This document shows, in pieces, positions 12,701 to 19,100 of a stretch of DNA of 43,193 nt. The position numbers were made by a program, and so were the translations under genes. Position 1 is the stretch's first letter, and each line of letters starts with the position of its first letter. Source of the DNA: Planctomycetaceae bacterium (GTDB taxonomy: Bacteria > Planctomycetota > Planctomycetia > Pirellulales > Pirellulaceae). Below the pieces are notes generated by a model, which saw only the letters and a list, made by a program, of their open reading frames with translations, was not told the origin of the DNA and made no database searches. The DNA is taken from assembly GCA_002685655.1 (NCBI GenBank), contig NYXM01000063.1:1-43193 (forward strand), in the 5' to 3' direction.

Positions 12701-15700
12701 TTGCTGGATGTGCGAAAGACAAGTTGCCCGTGAACAATGTCGTGGTCACCCGGGTAGTCTGGTTCCTCGGTCTGGCCGAAGTTCAAAAACGAACCGGGCG
12801 TGCCGCGCATGACCGTGCCGGACGGCAATTCAGAGGCGTGCTGTAAACCGAGCAAATGACCGATTTCGTGAATGGCAACGCGGAACCACGAGGCGAAGGG
12901 CCGATCGTCGGCCGGATTGGTGAAGTCCTGCGCGTCCATGACCAAGCGTCCACCGCCCCCCACACCGAGCACTCCACCGGGACCGCTGGTCAAACCCACG
13001 GCGGTCAAATCGCCTGTGGAAACGGTGAATCCGCTTGCGTCAGTCTCGACAAACTGAATACCAAGGTAGTAGGAATAGAGTGCAAAGATCTCCCGCGCCC
13101 GATCCTTCTGTGCTTCGGTGATCGCATTGTGGAGGTCGTTTCCGAAATTATCCTGACCGTACACATCCTGGAAGTTGTACGCCTGTGTCGTTATTGCGGC
13201 GGATGAGTCGCGGGACACGAGCAAGTGGTTTTCTGGAGGTGACGGTATGTCTCGGTGGCCCGGCTCGTCGTTGGTGCCGGCAAAGTCGAGTGTGAACTGC
13301 TGCGGGTCGATCGACGAATCGAGAATCACACTTGTCGTAGTCAAACCGCCGATGTCGAGGGCCGTATCAAAACTCGAACCAGGTTGAGTCGGCAGGGCTG
13401 GGATCGTTGTGTCTGCTGGGACAGAGACGGTGATCGGGACCGCCGGAGTAGCTTCATCCGTACCGATCCGCAACCGAAAAGTGCCGGGACCCGACAGTTC
13501 GTCAATGGGCACGGCAAACTGCAGAATTGCTTTGTCAAGATCCGGATAGTATGCGACGCTTGTCGGAGTGTGCGCGGCGGAGTCGTCCGTATTGCGGACC
13601 GTGTCATTGGTCAAGAACAACCGATAGAAATCCGGGTTCTCCGCCGAAGTGACATCGTCCAGCAGATCGTCGTTGTTGAAGTACACGATGATCTGATCGC
13701 GCGCCTGGGAGAGGAGCGAGGCGGCGGTCACCAGGACATCGGGGTTTGCGCCGCCAGTCAGCCCCGAGGCATCCGCCGTCATCGTGGCAACTTGTTCACC
13801 GGCATAACGACCTTGGAAGACCACATTCCAGGGACCGCCGCTAGGTCCGGTTACGACGACATCCTCAGGATTGACGTTCGGCAGGTTGTCCAAAACGTCT
13901 TCCTGCAAGACCATGGCGGACACATCGAAAGGAATTAGCCCGGTCTGTACACCGTCAACAGTCAAACGGAACGTGCCGCCCGTTGGAGCACCCGTTATTT
14001 CGACTTCCTGGGCGCGGCTGACCGGTTGCGGCACGATCGCCACAATCTGGGCACCCAGGTCCAGTTCGAAGAAGATCGTGTCGCGATTCGTGCCTTCGAT
14101 CATCGGTGTGAAGAGCAGTCCGGATGTGTCCTTCAAGCCGGTGATGCCGGCGTTCGTGTCATCAACCCCAAAAACCTCAATGCGATAGAGATCGTCCGGA
14201 AGCGTCTCGGCAAAGCGAGCAATGACGATCCGCTGTGATTCTCCGAAGCCGATGAAGCCGGGGGAGATAATGATGTTCGGTGCGATCTCAGTGCTCGCAT
14301 CCGCGGTAGTCGCGATGTCCTGCGTTGGGTCGCCGGCGACGACGGCCACATCCACCAGCGCGGCGGCGGGAAGACTGGCTCGTAATGCCTGGACGAAATC
14401 CGCGGCGCTGCTCTCGTTGCCTGGGTCCACATTGAGCTCGACGCTGATCGTCATGCCGGACACGCTCACCGTCGGCAAAGCGGGCCCACTTAGACTACCG
14501 CTCTTGGTGACAATCACTTCCAGGCCCGTCAACAGCGGATCGAGCTGAGTGACTTCCACTTCAACGGCGCCGCCGGTATTGAAATCATCACGGAACGATC
14601 CGTCAAAACCGCTCTGCGTGAAACGAATTCCATCCAGAGTGGCCGCGTCGATGACTGAGTTACCGTCGAATCGCAGCGTCAATTCGCGAGGCGCCACGTC
14701 GAGGATATTATCCAGGCCCGGGTTGACGCCCGGATCGTCATCAAAATTGAAGATGTCACCTTCATTCGGATTGATGCTGATCAGTTGCGGCCCTAGTAGG
14801 GCACTAACGCTTTGCCCACCCAAAGCCAGAATGGCATTGCCCAATGCATGAACATCGAGACGTTGAAAGTCGGCACCCGTGTTTATGACGTTATCGTCTT
14901 CATCGTCACCGTCGTTGATGGTTACACCCGTTGTTTGCATCAACGAGACAAATTCGGACTGCGTCAAGCGACGGGCCAATTCCTGCACGGCCAACTGTTG
15001 CGCCAAGACGGCGACACCGGCAACGTGTGGAGCTGCCTGGCTCGTGCCACTGAAAACGATATAGCTGCCGTCACGATCGGCACCCGAGATTTCCGCGCCG
15101 GGTGCCATGATCGTTGTCAGTATCGCATGACGTTGTGAGAACGGTGTGACCCGGTCGGGTCCCGTGCTATTCGCGGCAGCCCCACCGCTGTACGAAGGTG
15201 AGCCGACGTCGGCATCGTAGGTTGCGCTGACAGCGATCGAATTTGGATCGGCCGCCGGATAGGCCACACCTTGTACGTTTGTGAATTGGAAGAAGTCGTT
15301 ACCCGCCGCGGAAACGACAATCACGTCCATGGCCACCAAAGCGGCCAGTTCATCGTTTATGCCAAAGGCTGGACTCGTGGTGGGCGCACCAAAATTCTGG
15401 CCGTCACCCAGAGACATATTAACACTGGCGATGTTGTAGGGCGTGGCATTCGCCACAACCCACTGTAGTGCCTGTTCGATGGCCGCCGATGTGGCCTGCC
15501 TGTTTTGCCCGTCCGGGAAGACCTTCAGAGCGATGATGTCCGCTCCCGGGGCCATTCCGATGAACGCCCCGGTGCTCGCGGCCGCAATACTGGCCACATT
15601 GGAGCCATGATCGTCCGTATCGCTGGCGTCGTTGTCGTTATCGGCGAAGTCCGATTGAAAAACGATCCGATCCGCAATTCCGTTGGAATCGGCGTCTGGC

Positions 15701-16077
15701 CCAAAGAACGGATGGTCCAAATCGATGCCAGTGTCAATGATCACCGTGGCAAAGCCCGATCCATCAACACCACTAAAATTCGAATCTGCGCGGAACGAAG
15801 TCAGACCGATCAAAGGACTGGAGTCCTCAGTCGAGTGCGAAAACCTTGGCGTCGTATCGCCGGTGGTCGTGATGTTGGTGATTAGCTGACGAACCTCAAG
15901 GTCCGCGTGATCGAGACCATCCGGGAACGGCTGAGCCAGGCCGTCTGCATCAAGCAGTTCGCGCCGCTCCAACGGTTCCAATAACAATGTACGCTTTTCG
16001 ACATTGGTGCGCGGCCTGCGCACTTTCTTCCTCAAGCGGTTTCCAAAGAACGATTCGAACGATCGTCGGATGGTCAT
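1..16077 (-). CDS. Giant secreted multidomain protein B with subtilisin and metzincin protease domains (3' end outside window)
   Basis: The frame is open from an ATG at 16077 to position 1, giving at least 5359 codons with no stop in the lines I checked; the C-terminus lies beyond the window. GAAGG sits 8 nt before the ATG. Order seen: MTIRRS start; LEPR-XLL-like LLLEPLERRELL (31-42); S8 subtilase (about 100-375, D115, H157, N260, S346); a module with DVAPRELTLRFD; a metzincin-like zinc peptidase with HEIGHLLGLQH (1070-1080) and M1090; a PPC-like module; parallel beta-helix blocks mixed with Fn3-like units; a propeller-like stretch; eight clustered TFEFD repeats (about 4060-4975) interrupted by a DYGDAPD module (about 4515); GEVEDY (about 5120); then cadherin-like repeats. 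Probably a surface or secreted adhesin with protease activity. It is 76 bp downstream of its paralogue giant A. Domain calls are by eye; the biological role is unknown. Confidence 0.93.
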   Translation of the reverse strand, partial: MTIRRSFESFFGNRLRKKVRRPRTNVEKRTLLLEPLERRELLDADGLAQPFPDGLDHADLEVRQLITNITTTGDTTPRFSHSTEDSSPLIGLTSFRADSNFSGVDGSGFATVIIDTGIDLDHPFFGPDADSNGIADRIVFQSDFADNDNDASDTDDHGSNVASIAAASTGAFIGMAPGADIIALKVFPDGQNRQATSAAIEQALQWVVANATPYNIASVNMSLGDGQNFGAPTTSPAFGINDELAALVAMDVIVVSAAGNDFFQFTNVQGVAYPAADPNSIAVSATYDADVGSPSYSGGAAANSTGPDRVTPFSQRHAILTTIMAPGAEISGADRDGSYIVFSGTSQAAPHVAGVAVLAQQLAVQELARRLTQSEFVSLMQTTGVTINDGDDEDDNVINTGADFQRLDVHALGNAILALGGQSVSALLGPQLISINPNEGDIFNFDDDPGVNPGLDNILDVAPRELTLRFDGNSVIDAATLDGIRFTQSGFDGSFRDDFNTGGAVEVEVTQLDPLLTGLEVIVTKSGSLSGPALPTVSVSGMTISVELNVDPGNESSAADFVQALRASLPAAALVDVAVVAGDPTQDIATTADASTEIAPNIIISPGFIGFGESQRIVIARFAETLPDDLYRIEVFGVDDTNAGITGLKDTSGLLFTPMIEGTNRDTIFFELDLGAQIVAIVPQPVSRAQEVEITGAPTGGTFRLTVDGVQTGLIPFDVSAMVLQEDVLDNLPNVNPEDVVVTGPSGGPWNVVFQGRYAGEQVATMTADASGLTGGANPDVLVTAASLLSQARDQIIVYFNNDDLLDDVTSAENPDFYRLFLTNDTVRNTDDSAAHTPTSVAYYPDLDKAILQFAVPIDELSGPGTFRLRIGTDEATPAVPITVSVPADTTIPALPTQPGSSFDTALDIGGLTTTSVILDSSIDPQQFTLDFAGTNDEPGHRDIPSPPENHLLVSRDSSAAITTQAYNFQDVYGQDNFGNDLHNAITEAQKDRAREIFALYSYYLGIQFVETDASGFTVSTGDLTAVGLTSGPGGVLGVGGGGRLVMDAQDFTNPADDRPFASWFRVAIHEIGHLLGLQHASELPSGTVMRGTPGSFLNFGQTEEPDYPGDHDIVHGQLVFRTSSKDIDLFQFDVADTGVLTAETFAERLPDSSALDTQLRLYQLQPDGTTELVAQNDDYFSEDSLIKLDLTPGTYFIGVSASGNDDYDPNITDTGLGGRTDGEYELRLNFRPSVDNNIVDATGTDFDGNLDGQPGGVHNFWFQAKPLERILEITGNSTTFAAPGVQSVTIVNGQGISNTFPFVTAATVANNGIIEVTGASTQTSIRDDLIAEINFAFGTTMATLVGTTRMMLTGERNVTLGAGIVGINIEGRTIFVDKTAAANADGSLASPFNSIGKFTSINAFSNSHPGDIVRIVGNGGLDGDLNTEVDAFAYEIGFNGPPHNSELSDGATMEVPQGVAAMIDSGALFKLRQSRIGVGSSTASDNRSRAALQVLGTPVQEVFFNSFNNDALGIGQVTVPTTPKAGDWGGISFREDVDREQGRFLYEQEGIFLNYVNHADIQYGGGSVFIDSQQQIINPVHITQTRPTVTFNTITDSADAAISADPNAFGETNFHAPRYQLSGEFTSDYDRVGPQVHGNRVVDNSNNGLFVRIDTPTGGQIIPMTVSGRLDDIDITHIISQNLIIQGTPAGPLRVATPPPSNLITFVPQAGGSLAIGTYEYIVTFVDINGNEGPPSAKTDSAATLLNRTISGAPGEGTIQLNGLPPVSTGFVARRLYRSDDGGATFTLAAQIDGSAATYVDDGTTAEGNLVTGATVDLARLDARLAIDPGTIIKLENARIETTFGAQLIAEGSDGREIIFTTRLDDRYGTGGTFDTNNDDALGGGETFPTLADEGDWGGLYFGHTASGSIDHALITYAGGVVPLEGDFAAFNAIEIQQADVRIRNSVIEMNDAGTGGSAPSDRFGRLNNSAAAIYVRGSQPVILDNVVRDNDGPAISINANSFNYGLAKDTGRSTGAVDVVRNFFDNQGPLVRRNRLSSTSGVAETSGGINGMLLRGETLTTEVVLDDTDVVHVLKDTIYVPDFHSFGGLRLESSPTESLVVKLLGNSAGITATGNPLDIDDRIGGMLHVVGQPGFPVILTSLNDDAVGAGFQPNGLPQADTNNDGTSSGNPNDWRSLQLLTFSHDRNAEIVLELEAPEESGPGDNFTPNTAQFLGELAPNQKAGDDNVRLGFDIHGVISEPGDADVYSFVGTAGTDVFIDVDRTDHTLDTVVELVDVNGQIIAQSNDSDQETLQSRATSALEVYESNPAATDANLLQKSLYFPTTFLGNPKDHGTTNPRDAGFRVLLPGTTGNKGTYHVRIRSSNTANTTPQTAIDTPDLQDPSKLFDGITSGSYQLQIRLDEVNEYPGSTVRFADIRFANIGIDVQGAPRHSPLLGESGENNPDNNDGTPQPIGNILGSDRAAVAVSGGLSSAGDIDRYNVDANYLAVQTSAGNYTSATFDVDYADGIGRPNTSLAVFDGSALVLVSNDAQLTGSPTTGSQTSNSNIADDIPGPNQITDMDDLSRGSAGQLDPFIGPVELPTGATYTTVVTSNSQSPSTLQQFRQASVSTALAAVRLEPVNSVDRIAEDRIGGNGGSNVAQSNIGLTTILPTFMTTELGNSQEESVVPFHLGDIVLFTGTGSSVSTVNPFTGQGVPFVGTTSNRGFADLAMRPDGTLTALSTHNGGTVNDGTVGNLLQIHPGTGVATSLGDDGIATFEDDPGNLPSDRAHNRGVGFNAMAYRGDIITNNVRNDLDLYAIGSRDNGVNVPAAPATVSELLNVMYELEADNGAVDGAGNDRTDPGRNLGAGTQQREIGMIDLGGAVITGAAFIGPTMYAVADNGNLYTISTWSAAETLVGAVNDPGATFAPISFAGLSRGPRNVEGGAYADLLFGVSDTGDLYAFNTGGVLQPVFVDGQYTVDTGGTTRGIAFSNLDYNLWHTTTQRSANDGHGIDAAFDESRIPEDGGTSFYFGFDSTGRNNLTDSSSQPRNCPVSDTPTADAFICDTYDFPGGAHGSLESNPFSLKGYSSEDQPTLYFSYFLDTDNTNSLTDMQDSFRVFLGTEDGAWHIVATNNSARPGEFEDLAGGDDITVNVQDLYDVGEAGGPTAWRQSRVALAPFAGMENLRLRFDFATAGSMNLGDSTTTGDELRSIPGRKLRDGQTIEISDLPRPILIPSTTFEVDLGYTLVVPSGADVDVTDTFSINGTPFTFTAGLTAGTAIHVDDTLTANELADSIETQVFANAASGGGGPVGTFRNDNRINLSNVDAGGATATGLPRFIEGETGVGGGNVPLFINAGMTNEDVKDVVDLALETNYVVNPSAFNIFKDYDHIPRLINHVVIAQNAGPNGGQLFGLSQQPGGASGLLGDVFGSFNDVDPLNHSDRGMTNHNEGVYVDDIIIGFAERGEMVTDVPSQTGFDSVGSTGTLVGEYELEVRRSAIYGHNLPEAFAPPLQLPFRSFDTNDRLSQQSTITVPQGPDIYDGQTFVLSDGVDTLTFEFDDDDLDLIGFTDPQTGFGDGVAAGRVLVPFRPNWEDYQVAASVRDVVNSNQVQAVLEIIAGLADGKITGTSSTTDRVNLYGNVTANVFSEREVDDFGDPIATGVEEMSFTSFGVGEHGYSPPNLFSYPDFSGEYGGDQNRRRDEGQLLIHSNFVSRSGQFGIFIDADDRTAQGSIPNPGGVRHTRGINQERLVHSVTVINNVLDRNTSGGIRFSGQSNPNNQPQAPVPFGRIVNNTVYGLAQGDVGIQVDTSASPTVLNNILANLGTGVSIDGTSQTSVVGSNLYQNAPTAANEFSPIQLVAGDPLFLDAAASNFYLTSGSQAIDSSLDALNDRFDFFNSIKQPLGIAASPILAPDRDVVGQLRADGDGNSSGGGSNPLKDRGAFDRVDKFGPTAELLFPRGNDTTGDDIDATETVVRLTEGVLDHFDIVLFDDDGTGPDLNTLTDLSVSLTEDGRALSEIVDYTFGFNTTSRTIRLTPLSGIWKPGRTYEITLNNRDRFVVVAPDGGSVIDGDTFTISDATGSVVTYEYDSGYVVTVPKTLTLELPVEGALSGGISDGETFTIDDGLTPTTFEFDSNNNVSGSNVRIGFTNADLQTELVNAVIDAIDGLVGAVGDSMFGLGLSPRDLGAGVIHLGSRTNHTLTLSGSGILTSSGSPAGVDDGDTFIIDYNGQIVRFEFDENGSPPGTNEQISFTFFETNEEIADKIANKIVNFNPMVTDQEFTLIPVHLGGGRIHIGGEVGLGLDTAGSGLFQVGAPGVQGSLMLTIPAAGSGGGITDGEIFTISNGGTTITFEFNADGVLTPGNTPINFSDGSVVPPSTQLEIAASVASVIAGVEALGLTPTDLLNGQIRLNESASYTVDTTLTNVATTGVSGGAVAMSFIPDVSFGGDQMAGVIINTVNSSSTLAFARLRAGSTVFISDAIAISGIRTISSAGNPLGQLEGIKDIAGNDLQPNRANNETQFTIILAGAELDYGDAPDPLAGLAGKYPTLRANDGARHVLVPDQIFLGAGVDSEFDGQPTRVADGDDADHVLDVSGSNLSAAGLAPFNVSTAVQLAGEREGTTFTLIDGANSVTFEFDLDSLGMTSGDVAIPFSTADSIDTIVDSIVTAVEDRLVPMAPFPLVGFNPTNLGGGQLYLGGGATHTIGLGTSNLAHTGQLPARITAVGAGLAVQVPALSSIMINLPSGWLSAVGDGERFTIDDGVNPPVTFEFEETSAGTQGVDDVNRAIVFSAITDTNAVVATAVETAITQSFVDGDLIDLMPSATGNTVNLLGATTDTSVDVPTILSPNLGQLNPVANGHAFTIDDGVSPVTFEFDAGGPVSGTPIPFSLSDSANDIANSIVDAIDGLVGVVGDGMFGLGLNPVNLGDAMIDLGGTVSNVVDLTLPPPGSLNLLLTGTPGGIADGQIFTIDDGNRLWTFEFDQNASSVAVGNIPVTYLAGSSASDISAAITMAVNASAVGVAATDSASGTVDLARDDEDGVSFDYVINPNVVTPITVEASSSGLLDGWIDYNQDGDWDDFGEKIFDSVVLTGGANSLEFTAPGFALVGETFTRFRFSVGGRTFPTGVIINGEVEDYLVSITPGTPPVVVNDMYTTDEETQLNEITVGPLGDGVLANDQDTENQNLVVSEVNGMASNVDSGVTLEHGGTVTVDADGTFLYDPTTSTTLNQMAVGEVMTESFTYRANDVPTCGPPCTTMISNNTATVVITINGVNDPPVITSNGGGATAAVNVDENTTDVTTVTATDLDLPADTLTFSLPLGGASDQALFSINGSSGALAFLTAPNFEIPTDDDTDGVYELKVMVSDGNGGTDMQTI
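1150..3900 (-). repeat. TFEFD repeat block of giant B (8 copies)
   Basis: Eight copies of a unit of roughly 100-125 aa have a core like FTIDDGxxPxTFEFD, then an Ala-rich helix-like part (xxIVxAIxxA) and a closing LGxGxIxLG. Cores lie near 1180, 1505, 1812, 2214, 3066, 3412, 3727 and 3863; the last is degenerate (TYEYDSG). A DYGDAPD module near 2530 interrupts the block, and one further copy lies near 5450. I do not recognise a named family. The same unit occurs 19 times in giant A. Confidence 0.75.
12808..13260 (-). other. Intact metzincin-like zinc metallopeptidase domain of giant B
   Basis: The zinc motif HEIGHLLGLQH (12838-12870, residues 1070-1080) fits HExxHxxGxxH, with H1070, H1074 and H1080 as ligands and E1071 as the base. 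A Met-turn candidate is M1090 in SGTVM. The domain begins near EPGHRDIP (about residue 943). The compact loop to the Met-turn resembles matrixin-type peptidases. A PPC-like module with ETFAERLPDSSALDT follows. Family membership is inferred from motif spacing. Confidence 0.88.
14950..15780 (-). other. Subtilisin-like (S8) protease domain of giant B
   Basis: The catalytic residues are seen in order: Asp115 in VIIDTGID, His157 in DDHGSNVA, oxyanion Asn260 in SAAGNDF, and Ser346 in GTSQAAPHVAG. Spacing fits family S8. Only about 55 residues separate the LEPR-XLL motif from the domain, so there is no room for a normal I9 propeptide. The paralogous giant A lacks the domain altogether. All four catalytic positions are present, so activity is plausible. 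Confidence 0.93.
15946..15987 (-). other. LEPR-XLL-like N-terminal targeting motif of giant B
   Basis: Residues 31-44 of giant B read LLLEPLERRELLDA, after a basic stretch RLRKKVRRPR. This matches the LEPR-XLL signature found at the N-terminus of very long planctomycete proteins. A classical hydrophobic signal peptide is not visible. The motif is presumed to take part in export, but its mechanism is not established. Confidence 0.7.
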
Positions 16078-16153
16078 AAACCAAACCTTCAAAATGAAAT
16101 AGTCTTCCCGTAGGTTGCGCCTCGACTTCGCTGTCGCACGTTTCCTACAAGTA
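16078..16153 (-). other. 76-bp gap between the two giant genes
   Basis: Between the TGA of giant A and the ATG of giant B I see the ribosome binding site but no clear promoter and no T-tract terminator. A weak stem is possible (GTAGG...CCTAC enclosing TGCG...CGCA). The short gap and shared strand suggest co-transcription. An internal promoter cannot be excluded. Confidence 0.4.
16086..16090 (-). promoter_or_regulatory. Ribosome binding site of giant B
   Basis: GAAGG on the minus strand lies 8 nt before the ATG at 16077. It supports this start, as does the identical MTIRRS N-terminus of the upstream paralogue. Confidence 0.55.
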
Positions 16154-19100
16154 TCAAATCAAATCCTCTCCGAACACACTGTCGTTGGCGTCTCGATCAT
16201 AAAAACCATCGACCAGGTCACCGGCAATCTCATCCAAAGTACTTTCCAGACGCACTCCAGTCTGGGGCACCGTGGCGGACTTCTTCACACGCGGTGCGAC
16301 CGGGGCAAGTGCATCATCAACCTTGGCCATGATCCGGTCAACGGACTTTCGAGTCTCATTATCGCCACGCAAACTGGATTCCACCCCCTGGGCCTCTTGC
16401 TCGGGCAAGCGAATCTCGAAGAAACCAGGTGCAGCGGTGACGGCGAATGGGTTGCTTGTCGCAGCTTCGCCTTGGCCGCCAACAAGACCGGCGACGTCGC
16501 GAGACACCGAACCCTCGCCCTCGCCAACAAAGAACACATTGTCATTCAAGAAGTTGATGATGATCAAGGCGTCGTTGGCCGTCAGGAAGCCATCGCCATT
16601 GGTGTCGTAGAATGGCGGTGGCCGGAAATTGGCAGTTGGCGTAGGCAGAGCGCCGCCAAGCCCCTGGTTCAATGCGTTGATCACGATCAGGACATCTTGT
16701 GGAGTAATCACGCCGTCAGCGTTAACATCCAGTTCATTCCGCGGGAATGCCGTGCCAGGGTTCTGCCAATGGCGAATCGGTTCGACGGTCACAGTCACCG
16801 TGGCCACATTTGATGTTGCGCCATCAAAATCGTCGACGGTGTAAAGGAACGCGTCAGTCCCATTGAAATCTTGCTGCGGCGTGTAGGTGATCACTCCAGT
16901 AACCGAATCCACAACCACCGATCCGTTGGACGGACCGCTCTGCACAACCACACTGGCCGCATTGATGGGCCCATCCGGATCAAAGTCGTTGAGCAGCACA
17001 TCAATTTCGACGGGCTCCAGTTCGCCGGTTGTGGCCATGTCGTCGTTGGCCGTCGGCGGCGTAATGACACGAACGGTAACCGTCGCCTCGTTCGACAGGG
17101 CTCCCTGGTGATCGCTTACGCGGTAGCGGAATGTGCTGACACCCAGGAAATTCGGACTTGGTGTGAAGAGAATTGTGCCATCGTTTTTGACTGACAGACT
17201 GGCGTTGTTGGCCCCGGAAGTGATCTCGACAGTCGTAACGTCGATGTCGTCATTGGTGCCTGCGGAACTCTCGACATCCGTGTCGTTGCTCAACATGTCC
17301 AGTTCTGTGGGTGTGTTCTTGACAACCAAGTCGCTGTCTGGATTCGCGACGGGTGCATCGTTGACCGGAGTGACCGTCAATGTGAAGGTGTCTCTCTCGA
17401 ACTCACCCCGCGAGTCGGTTGCCTGAATGGTGATTTCCGCCTGGCCGGAAGCATTGGGAACCAAAGCCAAGATCAAAGCAGTCTTATCGATCACGTCGAT
17501 CGTGGCGGAAACCAGTGCAGAGTTATTGTTGTTGGCCACGCTGAGGGTCAACGTGTCGTTATTGGTTGCCACGTCGGGGTCGTTAAAGACGCGCGGGAAC
17601 AACTCGACCCGCAGATTCGGGCTGTCCTCCGGCGCAACGATATCCGCGATTGGATTGGCGACAAACGGTGCATCGTTGAGGGGCGAGACGGTGACCGGAA
17701 TTGTCGCCTGATCTGTCTTCTTGCCGGGCGATCCAGTGTTTCCTAAGTCGTCGGCAATCACCGTCAGCACGTCATTACCGTTGAAGTCTTGATTGCCTTG
17801 ATAGTTCAATCCATCCGTTGCGCCCAGCGTGGCCGCGATCGCCGCGGGAGTGCTCCGTACCGTCACCGTAGCGGTACCATTGTCTGACACATCGCTGGGC
17901 TGCAACCCGCCAGAAACCAAGGTGTTAACGTTTAAGGTGCCGTTGTTGACACGGAACTTGACTTCAATCTCGCCCGCGTCGACATCCGTCACGGTGATGT
18001 TCCGTACCTCCAGATTGGTGTCTTCGTTGACAACCTGCTCGCCGGGTACGGTGATTATCGGCGCGTCGTTGATGGCTTCGATGGTCAACGTGAATGACTT
18101 GGTGGAGTGATTCACGTTCGGTGCAGCACTGGGGCCTGAATCAACGGCTTGGACCGTGACAATGGCTGTGCCGTTGGCATCGGGCAACGTCGTGTAAATC
18201 AGCGTGCCATCAGGAAAGACTGTGGGCTGAACCGAGAATAGATTGGTCTGGTCGTTGGTGACATTGAATGTCACGGTCTGGATCGCTTCGTCCGTGGCAG
18301 TATCCGGGCCAGGCCGTATACTCTTTACGAAGCCTGGGACGGTCTGAGGGCCGGCATCTTCGACGACGGGTGAAATCTCACTAAGCGCGAATTCAGGAGC
18401 GTCATTGACAGCTGCAATGGTGATCACAAAGGTCTTCGGTGCCGAAACATTGACATCGTTGTTATTCGGCGGTGTAGAGTTGCCATTGTCGACGGCCACC
18501 ACCGTCACGGTTGCCGTACCATGTCTGTCAGGGTCGGTTTCGAACGTTAAGTTGCCGTTGGCGGGATTGACCGCTGGAGCACTTGCAAAGGACAAACCGC
18601 CCGAGAGGATCAAGTTGGTGATCTCAAACGTGATGATCTGAGAACTCTCATCCGTCGCGGTCAGAGGGCCAGGCAGAATGTCACTGGCCCATCCAGTCAC
18701 CGTCTGGAAACCAGCATCCTCGTCAGCTTCGACATTGGGCACATCGACGGTGAATTCCGGCGCATCGTTCACTGCTTCGACTTGAATCCTGAAGGTCTGC
18801 GGTGGCGACACATTGACATCATGGACATTCGGCGGGATGGAGTTGCCGTCGTCGCTCAAGGTCACCGTTACGGTGGCAACACCGTTGGTATTCGGTGCCG
18901 TGGTATAGGTAAGCTCACCGGTCTGTGAATCGATCGCCGGGAAGTCCGTAAAGGCCAGGTTCCCGGTGGTCACTACCGACAGGTTGAATATCAAGTTCTG
19001 ACCGATTTCGTCGGTGGCAGTGTTCGGGCCTGGCAGAATATTGGTCGCCCGGAGGACCACATTCGGTCGTTCGGCATCTTCTTCGGCAAACTCAACGTTA

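Noticed and set aside
11746..12846. 366-aa plus-strand open frame opposite giant B
   Set aside because: It is antisense to the metzincin/PPC region of giant B, whose protein motifs are clear. The composition is Arg/Val/Gly-rich with no recognisable domain, typical of a mirror frame in high-GC DNA.
16078..16153. Stem in the gap between the giants as a terminator
   Set aside because: The stem is imperfect and interrupted, and no T-tract follows on the minus strand.
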